This document shows positions 43,072 to 52,028 of a stretch of DNA of 64,000 bases, piece after piece. Each line of letters begins with the position of its first letter. Positions within the stretch are counted from its first letter, which is position 1. The translations under genes and the position numbers were made by a program. Source of the stretch: JBBQVS01 sp964250765 (GTDB lineage: Bacteria > Chloroflexota > Ktedonobacteria > Ktedonobacterales > Ktedonobacteraceae); assembly GCA_964250765.1 (NCBI GenBank), contig CAXUHF010000010.1, forward strand, positions 8,959-72,958, written 5' to 3'. The notes beneath the pieces are model-generated. The model made no database searches, was not told where the DNA came from, and saw only the letters and a list, made by a program, of their open reading frames with translations.

Positions 43072-43106
43072 CAAACCTCTTAACAGTGTTATGTGTAAGA
43101 GGTTTG
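43072..43106. terminator. Hairpin between convergent small genes
   Basis: Perfect 11-base arms (43072-43082 / 43096-43106), 13-base loop. It can end transcription from both the 42818 gene and the minus-strand gene at 43132. Confidence 0.6.
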
Positions 43107-43131
43107 CGAAATTAGGCTTATTTCAAAAGTG

Positions 43132-43308
43132 CTAATGGGATGCAACATTTGTAATGAAGAATGCCATCACAATCAGCCAGCTAATCACAAGGGCAATAAA
43201 TACACGAATAACCATACTGGAAACAAAGATATTACGGGGGCGAGGTGTGCCTGTCTTTACTTGTGTAGCGGTAGTTACTCCATTTGTATACATAGCATAG
43301 TTCTCCAT
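43132..43308 (-). CDS. Small single-span membrane protein, 58 residues
   Basis: Start ATG 43308, with GGAG 6 bases upstream, is better than ATG 43332, which has no ribosome site. A polar N-terminus of about 28 residues precedes one membrane helix (VIRVFIALVISWLIVMAFFI). The function is unknown. It lies about 100 bases downstream of the DUF971 gene on the same strand. Confidence 0.6.
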   Translation of the reverse strand: MENYAMYTNGVTTATQVKTGTPRPRNIFVSSMVIRVFIALVISWLIVMAFFITNVASH

Positions 43309-43410
43309 TTTTTCTCCGACTTCCTTGCTCATAGATCAGATAAAGAGAGAAAGTCTTCTCGTACCGTCTCATTAGATAGAACGAGAAATGAAGAACATGC
43401 TAACAACATA

Positions 43411-43758
43411 TTACCTTTTGGGTACTCTTTTACGACATTCGTCACATTCACAACTTGCACGCAACTTTTCGTAGGTGTAGATACCTGTTTTGTGTCCGTC
43501 CTCCCAAACAGGAGTCAAACCATAGCGCCCAACAGGTTGCATATTTACAAGTGTTGTCTCCTCGGTACTCAGGCTCTTTTTGCTTTGCAACATTCCCGGT
43601 TGTCCACCTTCTCCTGCACACCATGCACAGGGACAAGCCCAACGTAGCGTCTCCCAATCATGAATACTTTCATGATCGTCACTCCACGATAGGATAAGTT
43701 TGCGCTCTTCCTCCTCAAGTAAAAATGAGGTTGGCACCGGATGATCGTATTGGCTCAT
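43411..43758 (-). CDS. DUF971 domain protein
   Basis: 115 residues. The pattern LILSWSDDHESIHDWETLRWACPCAWC, then VGRYGLTPVWEDGHKTGIYTYEKLR, is DUF971, the domain also found at the N-terminus of gamma-butyrobetaine hydroxylase and fused to Mrp/ApbC Fe-S carriers. Unlike many members it ends in a CECDEC cluster, which with the CPCAWC could bind a metal or Fe-S cluster. Monocistronic or with the small membrane gene downstream. Confidence 0.88.
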   Translation of the reverse strand: MSQYDHPVPTSFLLEEEERKLILSWSDDHESIHDWETLRWACPCAWCAGEGGQPGMLQSKKSLSTEETTLVNMQPVGRYGLTPVWEDGHKTGIYTYEKLRASCECDECRKRVPKR

Positions 43759-44086
43759 ATATCTTATAATCCTTTTCTTACATATCTAAACACATAGAAT
43801 TTCTTAAGCTGGATGAGGGAGAGCATATTAGCATTTGCTATAGTATGATGTAACCTCGCATACTTACCTATAGTAGACAACATATTGGACCAAGCTAATT
43901 CATCCCATAGCTATCTTTCCCAGGTTTCACCATATTTATATTTAGCATCGTTATTTTTGATGAACGGATAGAAGTATTACAAATGGCATCCTTTTCACAT
44001 GCACCGTTACTACCGTTATTTTTGTCGCGTTGTAGACCATAGACAGATATAGAAATATAGAAATATAGAGGAGCAAGGGTAGTATT
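43759..44086. other. Intergenic region with 8-bp tandem repeat
   Basis: About 330 bases between divergent genes. Apart from AT-rich promoter-like sequence, the notable element is ATATAGAA/ATATAGAA/ATATAGAG, three near-copies of an 8-base unit (about 44047-44071), directly before the GAGGAG ribosome site of the pentapeptide gene. Nothing else is recognisable. Confidence 0.4.
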
Positions 44087-45202
44087 ATGTTAGGAACATT
44101 GTTGCTCGGAGGCGTTATAGGCATTATAGCCGCTATCGTCGCCTCATTCATCGCACTCAAACTATATGGTCGTAGCCTACATAACACCGTCATTCGACAG
44201 CAGGGATGGGAGCGTGCACAAGAAGCGCGTCAGCAACAATGGCAGAAACAACAAGAAAAGCGTTCAGTCACAGTCGAGAAAAATCTTTCTGTACATGTGC
44301 AGCAAGTACAACAAGAGTGGCAAGTATGGGAACAAAAAGATGCTTTACGTAAGCAAGAACTTAAGCAGCAGTACGAGGCTCTTGCTATACGTGCTGCATT
44401 AGAAAATGAAGTGGAACATCTTCCCCATCTTGAAGAAGCTTCCCTACCCCTTACCGAAAATCAACGTCGTCGCAACGCATTATCCAATGCAGTACCTGCA
44501 CAACTACAGGGAGCAGACCTTGCTGGTCGTGATCTTTCACGACGCTATCTCGGCGGTGCAAATCTACGTGGAGCAAAGCTTGGACACGCAAATCTCTTCA
44601 TGACTGATCTCTCTGGAGCATGTCTTGCAGGTGCAGACCTTACAAACGCTGATCTCTCTGGAGCGAATCTGATGCATGCTGACCTTCGTGAAGCAACACT
44701 TAGTGGAGCAAATATTCTCGTCGCTGATTTGAATAACGCTATTCTGCTTGGTACAAAGTTACAGAAAATAAGAAATCTAACAGCAGAACAGATTATAACA
44801 ACTGTTTATGACAACACAACACTATTTGACGATGACAACGACATAACATTACCTCGTATTCCTAGCATTCCTAAATCAACCTTGTCTTCGACTCTTCAAT
44901 CAACTAATTCATATGATATTGTTCGTGCACAAAGTCTTGATACCATTCCCGAAATGTCTCCATTAGCAGAGGCAGAGGCGCAATCTCCATTTTTGCCATT
45001 TCCTGATATGCTACCAGACACTCCATTTCATGAGGAAGATGATATCGTGGAAACTGATATTCCTACATGGGCACCATCTTCATCAAACGAGACATTGCGC
45101 ATATTGGAAGAGCTTCATCTTTCAACACAAGAACGCAGACGCACCGAAAACTTCGGGATACAAGAAAAACGTGATGGACAACGCCAAGTACGAGCGAGCT
45201 AA
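44087..45202 (+). CDS. Membrane-anchored pentapeptide-repeat protein
   Basis: 371 residues. One N-terminal membrane helix (LLLGGVIGIIAAIVASFIALKLYG), a Gln/Lys/Glu-rich coiled coil (about 35-110), then about 15 pentapeptide units of the A(D/N)LxG type (LQGADLAGRDLSRRYLGGANLRGAKLGHANL...) at about 140-230, which fold as a right-handed beta-helix. The C-terminal 120 residues are acidic and probably disordered. No MfpA/Qnr-specific features are visible. It ends 5 bases before the convergent glycosyltransferase stop. Confidence 0.88.
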   Translation: MLGTLLLGGVIGIIAAIVASFIALKLYGRSLHNTVIRQQGWERAQEARQQQWQKQQEKRSVTVEKNLSVHVQQVQQEWQVWEQKDALRKQELKQQYEALAIRAALENEVEHLPHLEEASLPLTENQRRRNALSNAVPAQLQGADLAGRDLSRRYLGGANLRGAKLGHANLFMTDLSGACLAGADLTNADLSGANLMHADLREATLSGANILVADLNNAILLGTKLQKIRNLTAEQIITTVYDNTTLFDDDNDITLPRIPSIPKSTLSSTLQSTNSYDIVRAQSLDTIPEMSPLAEAEAQSPFLPFPDMLPDTPFHEEDDIVETDIPTWAPSSSNETLRILEELHLSTQERRRTENFGIQEKRDGQRQVRAS

Positions 45203-45207
45203 TATCT

Positions 45208-46530
45208 TCATCTCTGCCGACGCTGGTAGAAAAATAATACGGAACCACGAAGTAGTGAGCCAAGAACAAGTAATGCTGGCAATGTTGTAGGCATTCGTTC
45301 TTGAACAATATTCTGTACAGATTTTGATGCTATCTTCTCTTTTCGATGAGGGACGTGAGAAAGAAGCCAGGAAACAAGTCCTTGCTGACGCGTTACATAG
45401 CTCCGTCCCTTCCATGCTACTGAATGACCAATGATTGTGTGTAATAAAGAATTGATCGCAATGGCTAGGAAAGTAAGTGCCGCAAGTGGTGTTAGTAGAG
45501 CATATCGCAATGCGATACCAAAATGCTTGAGCCAGGGTAGCGCACTCAGGACCTGCGCAATATACGCAAGCACAGCAATAAAAAGCAATGTGTATGATTT
45601 TTCTCGCCGTGCATCAACAAATAGCAATGCGACCGCAGAGGCTAATGTTGTACTTATCGCTGTCTGTATCCCTGTTAGCGGCGATTGACGCAGGTAAGGA
45701 TACGTATTCTTCCCAAAGCCGTTTGCTATTTGCTGTAAGCTAGTATACATTCGTACCGATACGAATCCTTCACCACGGCAAACAAGCGATGCAACACCTT
45801 GACGCTTTAAACTCATGGCAAGTGCAGCATCGTCAACAATACTGCCAGCATTCGCCGCGTGTCCGTTTACCTGCTCATATGCATTCCGATGAATAAAAAG
45901 GTATTGCCCGTTCGCAAGTGCAGGACCATCACTCTTGTTAACTTGTGCATTGATACCAATAAAATACTGTTGATATGCAAATGGGAGCAATAAACGTTCC
46001 CAAAACGTTTCACATCGTTGCTGAGGAAACAATGATAAGGCATTTATGCTATGTGTGGTCGCAAAATGTATTGTCGAACTAAGGGCAAATGAAGCAAGTT
46101 CTGTATCGGCATCGACAAAAAGTAGCCAGGGATAGCATGCGTAACCTGCACCCATCCAACAAGCGTAATTTTTCCCTGTCCATCCCTCTGGTGGTCCATC
46201 AATAGAGACAAGTCGTACATCATCTTCAGCATATTCTTGCACAATAGCCGCTGTATTGTCGGTTGAGGCATCATCAACAACGATTACTTCATATCGGGGA
46301 TAATTTTGGTGTACTAACGAGGTCAACAAACATGGTAAATTTGCCTCTTCATTGCGTGCAGGCACAATAATTGAGATACCTGGAAAGTCTTTCTCCCTTA
46401 TCATATTATCTATTGCAGTAGGAACTATTTCTGGCAAGGTTTGATAATTTCGCATCGCTCGTACGCTACTATAAATTTGTCCTGCTAATACAAAAAAAGG
46501 CCATATCCTGAACGCACTTTTCTTACTCAC
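45208..46530 (-). CDS. Membrane glycosyltransferase, GT2 family
   Basis: 440 residues. GT-A domain at about 50-280: GISIIVPARNEEANLPCLLTSL, VIVVDDASTDNT, the GWTGKNYACWMGA block, LFVDADTE (DxD) and a DDAALAMSLKRQG acceptor-site motif. C-terminal membrane helices follow (about 300-375 and the extreme C-terminus). The pattern is close to CrtQ/hydroxychlorobactene-type transferases, so a lipid or carotenoid acceptor is possible. No carotenoid genes are adjacent. Confidence 0.9.
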   Translation of the reverse strand: MSKKSAFRIWPFFVLAGQIYSSVRAMRNYQTLPEIVPTAIDNMIREKDFPGISIIVPARNEEANLPCLLTSLVHQNYPRYEVIVVDDASTDNTAAIVQEYAEDDVRLVSIDGPPEGWTGKNYACWMGAGYACYPWLLFVDADTELASFALSSTIHFATTHSINALSLFPQQRCETFWERLLLPFAYQQYFIGINAQVNKSDGPALANGQYLFIHRNAYEQVNGHAANAGSIVDDAALAMSLKRQGVASLVCRGEGFVSVRMYTSLQQIANGFGKNTYPYLRQSPLTGIQTAISTTLASAVALLFVDARREKSYTLLFIAVLAYIAQVLSALPWLKHFGIALRYALLTPLAALTFLAIAINSLLHTIIGHSVAWKGRSYVTRQQGLVSWLLSHVPHRKEKIASKSVQNIVQERMPTTLPALLVLGSLLRGSVLFFYQRRQR

Positions 46531-46689
46531 TATTATTTTATACTTTCTCTCTAACCAGACAGTAACATCATCTATATCACGTCTTTGTATATTCGTTTGT
46601 GAACAATTATGACTTTTGCTTGCTACTACTGAAAGATACGAGATGGTATACTATCGTCAAATCAACAAATTTTTGTGAGGATGTGCTTC

Positions 46690-47457
46690 ATGACAGATGA
46701 ACAGCAAATGCCGTTGACAGGCAAAATCGCGTTGGTAACTGGAAGTGGACAAGGTATAGGAAGAGCAATAGCACAGCGTTTAGCAAAGCTTGGTGCTGAT
46801 GTTGTTGTGAATTACCGTAGTAATGCCAATGCTGCTACTGAAACGAAAACAAGCATCGAGGCATTAGGGAGACGGTGTACCCTTGTTCAGGCGGATGTTC
46901 GCTTGGAAGAAGAGGTAACACGTCTTTTTGCAGAAGCAACACAAACGCTTGGTCCAATCACGATTCTTGTGAACAATGCTGGCACAACACGGGACAAGCT
47001 TATTCTTCAGATGTCGCTTGCAGACTTTGAACAAGTATTAAATAGTAACCTGCATTCTACATTTCTCTGTACAAAAGCTGCGTTACGTCCGATGATGAAA
47101 GCCCGTTGGGGAAGAATTATTAATGTTGCCTCTGTAGCAGGCTTGCTTGGTCCTGCAGGGCAAGCAAACTACGCCGCTTCAAAAGCTGGCATCATTGCAT
47201 TGACATTGACAACCGCACGCGAAATGGCGAGCCGTAATATAACGGCGAACGCTGTTGCACCTGGCTATATACCTACAGAACTTACCTCGACATTAACAGA
47301 GCAACAGCAAAAATTTCTTATTGCAGCCTCTCCTCTAGGCCGTGCTGGAACAACAGAAGAAGTAGCTGGTACGGTCGCCTTCCTCTGCTCACCTGATGCA
47401 GCTTACATTACAGGTCAGATCATTAGCGTAGATGGCGGTGCTTCAATGCATATCTAA
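46690..47457 (+). CDS. SDR, 3-oxoacyl-ACP reductase (FabG) type
   Basis: Start ATG 46690 has GAGG 9 bases upstream, better than GTG 46675 or ATG 46681. 255 residues with TGSGQGIG, an NYRSN segment after strand 2 favouring NADPH, NNAGTTRD, catalytic Ser in NVASVAG, YAASKAG and the C-terminal VDGGASM. FabG reduces 3-oxoacyl-ACP in fatty-acid synthesis, but many homologues act elsewhere; no fab genes are adjacent. Confidence 0.9.
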   Translation: MTDEQQMPLTGKIALVTGSGQGIGRAIAQRLAKLGADVVVNYRSNANAATETKTSIEALGRRCTLVQADVRLEEEVTRLFAEATQTLGPITILVNNAGTTRDKLILQMSLADFEQVLNSNLHSTFLCTKAALRPMMKARWGRIINVASVAGLLGPAGQANYAASKAGIIALTLTTAREMASRNITANAVAPGYIPTELTSTLTEQQQKFLIAASPLGRAGTTEEVAGTVAFLCSPDAAYITGQIISVDGGASMHI

Positions 47458-47559
47458 CACACGTCATTTGCTCACAAAAAGTGGCGAAACAAAATGTATA
47501 CAAGCATGCTCTAATACATATCATACGTCCCTCCTCATGGATGAAAAAGGCTAAAAAAG

Positions 47560-48456
47560 ATGAGTTTATTTGAAACAGACGAAACAAATCAGTTCACGTT
47601 CGAGGCATTTGCGGCGCACGACTTTTACACACAAGTAAATCGTCTCCTCGTTCAACGCGCGATAGCACATCTTGTCGCACATAGCTCAAAGGTCAAGACG
47701 ACCACAGGCAGTGCTCCTCTGATTACGATTGTTGACATGGCCTGTGGGACAGGTGCTATTTCGCGTCTGATTGCCGAAGAAATGACACAACATCAGCTTC
47801 TCGCCAACACCTGCATTGTCGGTGTTGATCCATCTGCAGAGGCTTTGCGCCTTGCTAGCATCTCTATGCAAGCTGACTATCCTGAAGTTCAGACGAAGTT
47901 TCTTCAAGGTGATGTTACTGATCTTCCTCGCGTAGTGCAAAATGCTGACGCAGCATTTTTTTGCAACGCAATTCATCTTGTACCAGATAAAAAAGATGCA
48001 TTTCAACATATGGCGGAGATATTGGCTCAGGGGGGTATCTTTGCCTGCAATAGCGCATTTTATCAGGGTACCTATGTTGAAGGAACTGAGCGATTTTATC
48101 GTCTCTGGACGCGTCGCGCCGTTGGCTGGCTCAAGAAAGAGCATCCAGAGGTACACCTATCACGCGAGGCAAAAGCAACCGCTATGCAATGGTTGACACC
48201 AGAAGAATATGTGGCGGCCCTACAGCAAAGCGGATTTGGAGAGGTTGATATCTCGCGCAATAATGCCGATATGTCGCTTGATGCATGGCGTGATCTGGGA
48301 AAATACTGGTTGTTCATAGAAGGTGCATTACCTGGAGTACCTTTAGCTCTCGGTGCCGCCGCCCTAGAAAACGCTGTGTATCAGACAGGCCAGGAGTTAG
48401 GTTTGACCGAGATACCTCGTACATGGTTGCAACTTATTTCTACTAAGAATTCCTAA
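47560..48456 (+). CDS. Class I SAM-dependent methyltransferase
   Basis: 298 residues. SAM-binding motif I is VDMACGTGAISRLIAEE, acidic end of strand 2 VGVDPSAEAL, motif II GDVTDLP, and post-motifs NADAAFFCNAIHLVPDKKDAF. The C-terminal 140 residues are specific and not recognised. About 100 bases follow the FabG-like gene; possible cotranscription. The substrate is unknown. Confidence 0.88.
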   Translation: MSLFETDETNQFTFEAFAAHDFYTQVNRLLVQRAIAHLVAHSSKVKTTTGSAPLITIVDMACGTGAISRLIAEEMTQHQLLANTCIVGVDPSAEALRLASISMQADYPEVQTKFLQGDVTDLPRVVQNADAAFFCNAIHLVPDKKDAFQHMAEILAQGGIFACNSAFYQGTYVEGTERFYRLWTRRAVGWLKKEHPEVHLSREAKATAMQWLTPEEYVAALQQSGFGEVDISRNNADMSLDAWRDLGKYWLFIEGALPGVPLALGAAALENAVYQTGQELGLTEIPRTWLQLISTKNS

Positions 48457-48560
48457 GTAGTGTAGCCATTTCGTGTGATACTTCGTATGATAGAATGAAG
48501 CGTATGCACTTTGCATATACAGTTTATCCTCTACATTCACTAAGAACGGGAGAGTATCGC

Positions 48561-49391
48561 ATGCAATGGGCGGTCGCTACAGCTGCGTTTCTCGCTTCGA
48601 CGGTTGAATTCGTCGAAGCCTTTACTATTGTCCTGGTCGTGGGAGTCACGATTAATTGGCGTAGCTCGCTCGTGGGTGCTCTTGCCGCGGCAGCTACGCT
48701 TGCACTTATTATCGCCACATTCGGTGTCGCGCTTGTACAGTTCGTCCCTCTAAACGTCCTGCGGCTCGTCGTGGGTGTCATTCTCATTCTCTTCGGCTTA
48801 AAATGGCTCAAAAAAGCTATTTTACGCTATAGTGGTCTTAAAGCTTTGCATGATGAAGAGGCCATCTATGAAGAGACGCGAGCCGAACTTCGCGCAAGAG
48901 GCGAGAACATCACACCACGTTATGAGCCATTTGGAATAGCAATGTCTTATAAAGCCGTTTTGCTTGAAGGACTAGAGGTTGCATTCATCGTCATTACCTT
49001 TGGTAGTAGCGTTGCGACAAACGCAACATCTCGATCACTTGGCATTACATCAGCCGCGATTGGTGCTGCCGTTGCAGGAGTACTTGTAATCCTGCTGGGT
49101 GTATTGGTACGTGCTCCTCTCAAACAAGTTCCCGAAAACACTCTCAAGTTCGTTGTTGGAATCATGCTCACGTCGTTTGGCACCTTTTGGGCTGGGGAAG
49201 GCATCCGTATACCCACCAATGGTGCACACTTTGAATGGCCTCTCGCTGATGTGTTCATCCTGATTCTGGCAGCAATCTACTTGCTTGCATCCTATGTGCT
49301 TGTACAATGGCTGAAAAGCACTAAAAAACGCCAAACAATCCCAAGTAGTACAGAGGGAACACAGGCCATACAAGAAGAGGTAACTTCATGA
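48561..49391 (+). CDS. FTR1-like duplicated membrane protein (COG4280 type)
   Basis: Start ATG 48561 with GGGAGAG 6 bases upstream. 276 residues, about seven membrane helices in two similar halves, each opening with an acidic pair in a helix: EFVEAFTIVL (E16, E19) and EGLEVAFIVI (E135, E138). The FTR1 iron permease uses a REGLE motif at the same place, so this may be a relative that handles a metal ion, but the Arg is absent and no ferroxidase or cupredoxin partner is adjacent. Assignment is by motif only. The next small gene overlaps by 4 bases. Confidence 0.75.
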   Translation: MQWAVATAAFLASTVEFVEAFTIVLVVGVTINWRSSLVGALAAAATLALIIATFGVALVQFVPLNVLRLVVGVILILFGLKWLKKAILRYSGLKALHDEEAIYEETRAELRARGENITPRYEPFGIAMSYKAVLLEGLEVAFIVITFGSSVATNATSRSLGITSAAIGAAVAGVLVILLGVLVRAPLKQVPENTLKFVVGIMLTSFGTFWAGEGIRIPTNGAHFEWPLADVFILILAAIYLLASYVLVQWLKSTKKRQTIPSSTEGTQAIQEEVTS

Positions 49392-49594
49392 ATGTGATTA
49401 AGGCTGTCTACAACTTTGTTGTCGGTGACATGATTATTCTGGTTGGTGTCCTGCTAGTGGTTGTCGTGCTCGCGCTCATCAACAATGTTGATGCGTTCGA
49501 GTCGCTGCGCAGTGCGACCGGAGGTATTCTAATTACAGCTGTCCTAAGCGTACTCGTAGCAACGCTAACACGCGAAGCACGCGGTAAACGATAG
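49388..49594 (+). CDS. Small two-helix membrane protein
   Basis: 68 residues, ATG overlapping the upstream stop (ATGA). Two hydrophobic helices (DMIILVGVLLVVVVLALI and GGILITAVLSVLVATL) joined by a short loop and ending in basic residues. Translational coupling to the FTR1-like protein implies a partner subunit; unknown otherwise. Confidence 0.75.
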   Translation: MNVIKAVYNFVVGDMIILVGVLLVVVVLALINNVDAFESLRSATGGILITAVLSVLVATLTREARGKR

Positions 49595-49600
49595 CACATC

Positions 49601-49650
49601 AAACAAGAAAATGGGGAAGGCTACATGCAGCCTTCCCCATTTTCTTGTTT
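49601..49650 (+). terminator. 22-bp perfect terminator hairpin
   Basis: Arms 49601-49622 and 49629-49650 match perfectly with a 6-base loop; the second arm ends in TTTTCTTGTTTTG. It starts 6 bases after the stop of the preceding gene. Confidence 0.9.
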
Positions 49651-49786
49651 TGAATACTTACCCTTCACAGCATACTTTTCTCGTCTATTATTCGTGTATG
49701 TAATAGTTGTCTATTACGAAATCAATGCGAAATACATAGTCTTATGGCTATAAGAAAATCAAAATATTATTGGAGGAGTAGTCTTT

Positions 49787-50806
49787 ATGGCAACGGGGTT
49801 TATTGGACGTAACTGGAAGCTTTTAGCGGCTGTAGCAGGTTTTGCGGTGGTGCGAGAACTGATACAGAGACGCAAATTTATTGAGTTACAGGGAAAGGTC
49901 GTTCTGATCACAGGAGGTTCACGCGGCTTTGGTTTGGCTATAGCGGAAGAGTTCGCGCGAGAGGGTTCCAAGCTGGTCATTTGTTCACGTGAGAGTGACG
50001 AACTAGAACGAGCACAAGCGAAGCTGACTGAGTTTGGTGCGGATGTTTTGACGATTGAGTGTGACGTGACAAAGCCTGAAGAAGTGCAGCAATTGATTAC
50101 GCAGGCAACAGCTCACTTTGGACATATTGATATTCTGGTAAATAATGCAGGCATTATCAGTGCAGGTCCCTTGAATACGCTCACACGAAGTGATTTTGAA
50201 GAGTCGATGAACATCATCTTCTGGGGCACATATAATACAACAATGGCGGTGCTGCCACAAATGCGAACACGTGGAAATGGACGAATTGTCAACATTGCTT
50301 CAGTTGGCGGCAAGGTAAGTGTTCCTCATCTGCTCTCCTATGCGAGTGCAAAATTTGCTGTTGTTGCCTTATCTGAAGGGTTGCATGCAGAGTTGGCACA
50401 GGAAGGTATAGACGTTACAACTGTCGCCCCTGGACTCATGCGTACAGGCTCACAAGTAAATGCGATAGCCAAAGGTGACAAAAATAAAGAGGAGTACACA
50501 CTTTTTGCTTTGATCGACACTCTTCCTGGTTTCTCGATTAGCGTAGAGCGTGCGGCAAAGCAGGTTGTACGTGCCACAAAGCGCGGCGACACTGAACTCA
50601 TCATCAGTGTACCGGCACAAGTCCTTGCTCGCTTGTATGGAGCGTTCCCTGGCGTGATAACAGATATTCTTACCATCTCCACACGTTTCTTGCCTAAAGG
50701 CGAAGGAACCGCACGCCACACGGGCAGTGAGAGTGAAACGCCTATCTCTCAATCATTTTTGACAACGTTAGGGCAAAAAGCATCAAAAGAGTATAACGAG
50801 TTATAA
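49787..50806 (+). CDS. Short-chain dehydrogenase with N-terminal membrane segment
   Basis: 339 residues. A hydrophobic N-terminal stretch (WKLLAAVAGFAVVREL, about 10-25) precedes the SDR domain: TGGSRGFG, NNAGIISAG, Ser in NIASVGG and YASAK. The C-terminal extension of about 70 residues (VPAQVLARLYGAFPGVITDILTIS) is amphipathic and may touch the membrane. The family reduces or oxidises carbonyl/hydroxyl groups; DltE-like members are common. A hairpin follows. Confidence 0.9.
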   Translation: MATGFIGRNWKLLAAVAGFAVVRELIQRRKFIELQGKVVLITGGSRGFGLAIAEEFAREGSKLVICSRESDELERAQAKLTEFGADVLTIECDVTKPEEVQQLITQATAHFGHIDILVNNAGIISAGPLNTLTRSDFEESMNIIFWGTYNTTMAVLPQMRTRGNGRIVNIASVGGKVSVPHLLSYASAKFAVVALSEGLHAELAQEGIDVTTVAPGLMRTGSQVNAIAKGDKNKEEYTLFALIDTLPGFSISVERAAKQVVRATKRGDTELIISVPAQVLARLYGAFPGVITDILTISTRFLPKGEGTARHTGSESETPISQSFLTTLGQKASKEYNEL

Positions 50807-50834
50807 ATAGAGATGCACATATGTGTAAGTAGCA

Positions 50835-50884
50835 AACATCATGAGTCAAATAGATGGTTCTTTCACTATTTGATTCATGATGTT
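50835..50884 (+). terminator. Terminator of the SDR gene
   Basis: Nineteen-base arms (50835-50853 / 50866-50884) with one G-T pair and a 12-base loop, about 30 bases past the stop; weak T-content after it. Confidence 0.65.
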
Positions 50885-51015
50885 CACTACCTGTACATTA
50901 GAAGTTTTTATAGTAGTGATATTGACCCTAAAAATATTTGACGTTGTAAGGTCAAACTGCTATCATTGAGCGTGGACGGTGCTTTTTTGGTAACTTCGAT
51001 GACAGGATAACAAAG

Positions 51016-52008
51016 ATGCAAGAGGCACAAACTTGGCGAAAACTTTTAGGCACAATTATTAGTAACTCAAAGGAAAAACAGCGTATCGCGATTGAGCTAG
51101 GGGTAAAGGCTATTACACTGACACGTTGGGTCACTGGCGAGTCAGACCCACGCCCACAAAACTTACGTCTTCTGCTTAGCGTACTTCCAGGACAACGTGA
51201 GCAACTTCTTGATTTAATTCGTAAAGAAGAGAGATGGGAAGAATTTTCCGATATCATCAAGGATGATACATCTAAAGATATTCCCTCTGAATTCTATACC
51301 AGTGTATTTGTCGCACGAGCATCAGCTACAGAGAATCTGCGCTACTGGTCTACTTGTCAACTTATTTTACAGCAAGCACTCAGGCAGCTTGATCCTGATC
51401 GGTTGGGTATGGCGGTCTGGGTTGTACGTTGTATGCCACCCTCCGGCTTCTATCATAAGGTTCGTAGTCTACGCGAAAGTGTTGGTCTGGGTACGCCGCC
51501 GTGGGGAGGGAACTTAGAGCAGAGGGCCATGTTCCTAGCTGCTGAGTCATTAGCGGGAAACGTTGTTACGCTTTGTCGCCCTGCGATTATTGAAAACCTA
51601 GATGAAGAACATAATCTGCTGCCCGCAGCACGAGTCGAATATGAGAAAAGTTGCGCTATCTATCCAATTCTTTACGCAGGTCGTATAGCGGGAGTATTTC
51701 TGGTTTCCAGCACTCAATACAATCACTTTTTGTCACGTTCGAGAGGGACTCTGGCTCAAGCCTACGCTGATTTGCTTGCGTTAGCATTTGAACCAGAGGA
51801 TTTTTATGAGCCGGAAGATATTGCACTGTGTGTGCTTCCGTATCATGATGAACAAAAAAAGTATTTTGCTCCATTTCGACAAATAGTCAAAGATGCGATC
51901 AAAGAAGCGGCGCAAAACAATAAGCCGCTTAATACCATTGAGGCAGAAATGCAGGTATGGCAGCAGCTAGAGGAAGAACTTATACAGGTTTCAGCTAGCA
52001 AAGAGTAA
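51016..52008 (+). CDS. XRE-type HTH regulator with GAF-like sensor domain
   Basis: 330 residues; AGGA precedes ATG 51016. The first 60 residues are a helix-turn-helix with ARG-type spacing (KEKQRIAIELGVKAITLTRWVTGESDPRPQNLRLLLSVLP). From about residue 100 an alpha/beta sensor domain follows with GAF-like strand patterns (LGMAVWVVRCMPPSGFYHKVRSLRESVGLG ... YPILYAGRIAGVFLVSS). The ligand is unknown. The next gene begins 20 bases later, so the two may form an operon. Confidence 0.8.
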   Translation: MQEAQTWRKLLGTIISNSKEKQRIAIELGVKAITLTRWVTGESDPRPQNLRLLLSVLPGQREQLLDLIRKEERWEEFSDIIKDDTSKDIPSEFYTSVFVARASATENLRYWSTCQLILQQALRQLDPDRLGMAVWVVRCMPPSGFYHKVRSLRESVGLGTPPWGGNLEQRAMFLAAESLAGNVVTLCRPAIIENLDEEHNLLPAARVEYEKSCAIYPILYAGRIAGVFLVSSTQYNHFLSRSRGTLAQAYADLLALAFEPEDFYEPEDIALCVLPYHDEQKKYFAPFRQIVKDAIKEAAQNNKPLNTIEAEMQVWQQLEEELIQVSASKE

Positions 52009-52028
52009 AACCTATAGAATGGCACGCA

